A stretch of DNA of 64,000 nt from an uncultured Hyphomicrobiales bacterium (GTDB lineage Bacteria > Pseudomonadota > Alphaproteobacteria > Rhizobiales > Xanthobacteraceae): positions 57,972 through 121,971 of the forward strand of contig CAIRGJ010000024.1 in NCBI GenBank assembly GCA_903878085.1. The letters run 5' to 3'. Made by a program: the position numbers and the translations under genes. The notes beneath the pieces were generated by a model. It saw nothing but the letters and a program-made list of their open reading frames with translations, did not search any database and was not told the origin of the DNA. Shown piece after piece: positions 63,859-64,000 of the stretch; positions within the stretch are counted from its first letter, which is position 1, and the number at the start of each line of letters is the position of its first letter.

Positions 63859-64000
63859 CTACTCCGCCGCCTGCGCCTGCTTGCGGGTCGGCAGGCCGAG
63901 CTTGTCCCACACATCGACCAGCGCTTCGGCGAGGGCGTCGATCAGCGCGTCGTCATGATACGGCGACGGCGTGATGCGCAGCCGTTCCTCGCCGCGCGGC
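63859..64000 (-). CDS. hemA: 5-aminolevulinate synthase, C-terminal fragment
   Basis: The last 46 codons of a gene that continues past the right edge. The translation ends [20 protein letters not shown] ... [21 protein letters not shown] and a stop at 63859. ITPSPYHDD and the AEALVDVW helix are the C-terminal signature of the alphaproteobacterial ALA synthase that makes 5-aminolevulinate from glycine and succinyl-CoA. Together with ctaB it ties this region to heme supply. Confidence 0.88.
   Translation of the reverse strand, partial: PRGEERLRITPSPYHDDALIDALAEALVDVWDKLGLPTRKQAQAAE

Overview
The window reads as chromosomal DNA of a high-GC alphaproteobacterium of the order Hyphomicrobiales (Rhizobiales), most like the Bradyrhizobium / Rhodopseudomonas / Pseudolabrys group. 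The support is the gene content and order: a coxB-coxA-ctaB-coxF-ctaG-coxC-DUF983-SURF1 cluster followed by thrC, an M16 peptidase and a GNAT acetyltransferase; an atpI-B-E-b'-b operon with separate b and b' genes; an IalB-type protein; a DUF1127 protein; the tail of a 5-aminolevulinate synthase; and intergenic palindromic repeats of the kind I know from that group. Genus assignment is inference.

Region by region. 0-12.4 kb is an accessory catabolic/uptake block: a two-gene isoquinoline-oxidoreductase-like molybdenum hydroxylase (the large subunit runs off the left edge), two complete nitrate/taurine-type ABC importers facing each other, an enoyl-CoA hydratase inside the second importer operon, a LVIVD-repeat protein broken by a one-base frameshift, a CobW-type metallochaperone and a beta-hydroxyacid dehydrogenase. 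12.4-30 kb is mixed core and housekeeping: GST, chemoreceptor, band-7 protein, DUF983, a DUF4926/DUF6883 pair, an M24 metallopeptidase-like protein lacking one metal ligand, glutamate-cysteine ligase preceded by a strongly structured, possibly independently transcribed RNA region, YbaK-like deacylase, LysR regulator, DUF1127, PAN-domain protein, lepB-tldD, a spermidine-synthase-like protein, an old yellow enzyme, an MDR reductase and an AhpD-like protein. 30.2-33.6 kb is a patch that looks acquired or rearranged: a paralog remnant, degenerate repeats, an AraC regulator, two unknown small proteins and HdeD. 33.6-36.4 kb is a small catabolic operon (hydroxyacid dehydrogenase, cupin, 2-keto-4-pentenoate hydratase) and IalB.

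36.8-50.5 kb holds the aa3 cytochrome oxidase and assembly genes, then a histidine kinase, an SDR and a PhoH ATPase sitting between SURF1 and thrC, then thrC, M16 peptidase and GNAT. 50.6-54.8 kb carries a lipoprotein, a HAD hydrolase and the ATP synthase Fo operon. 55-64 kb has YjbQ, an MFS transporter with an unusual large loop, and a convergent LuxR-type response regulator / SSS-PAS-kinase-receiver hybrid pair resembling CrbR/CrbS (ErdR/MxtR) of acetate control, an AbrB-family membrane protein, and the 3' end of hemA.

Functionally, respiration (cox, atp, heme) and redox/thiol metabolism dominate the core parts, while the left 12 kb looks like a substrate-uptake and oxidation unit of unknown substrate. 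I found no CRISPR array, tRNA, rRNA, prophage or intact insertion sequence. The most interesting non-coding item is the 19.76-20.29 kb element; its promoter, stems and terminator are visible in the sequence but its function is unknown.
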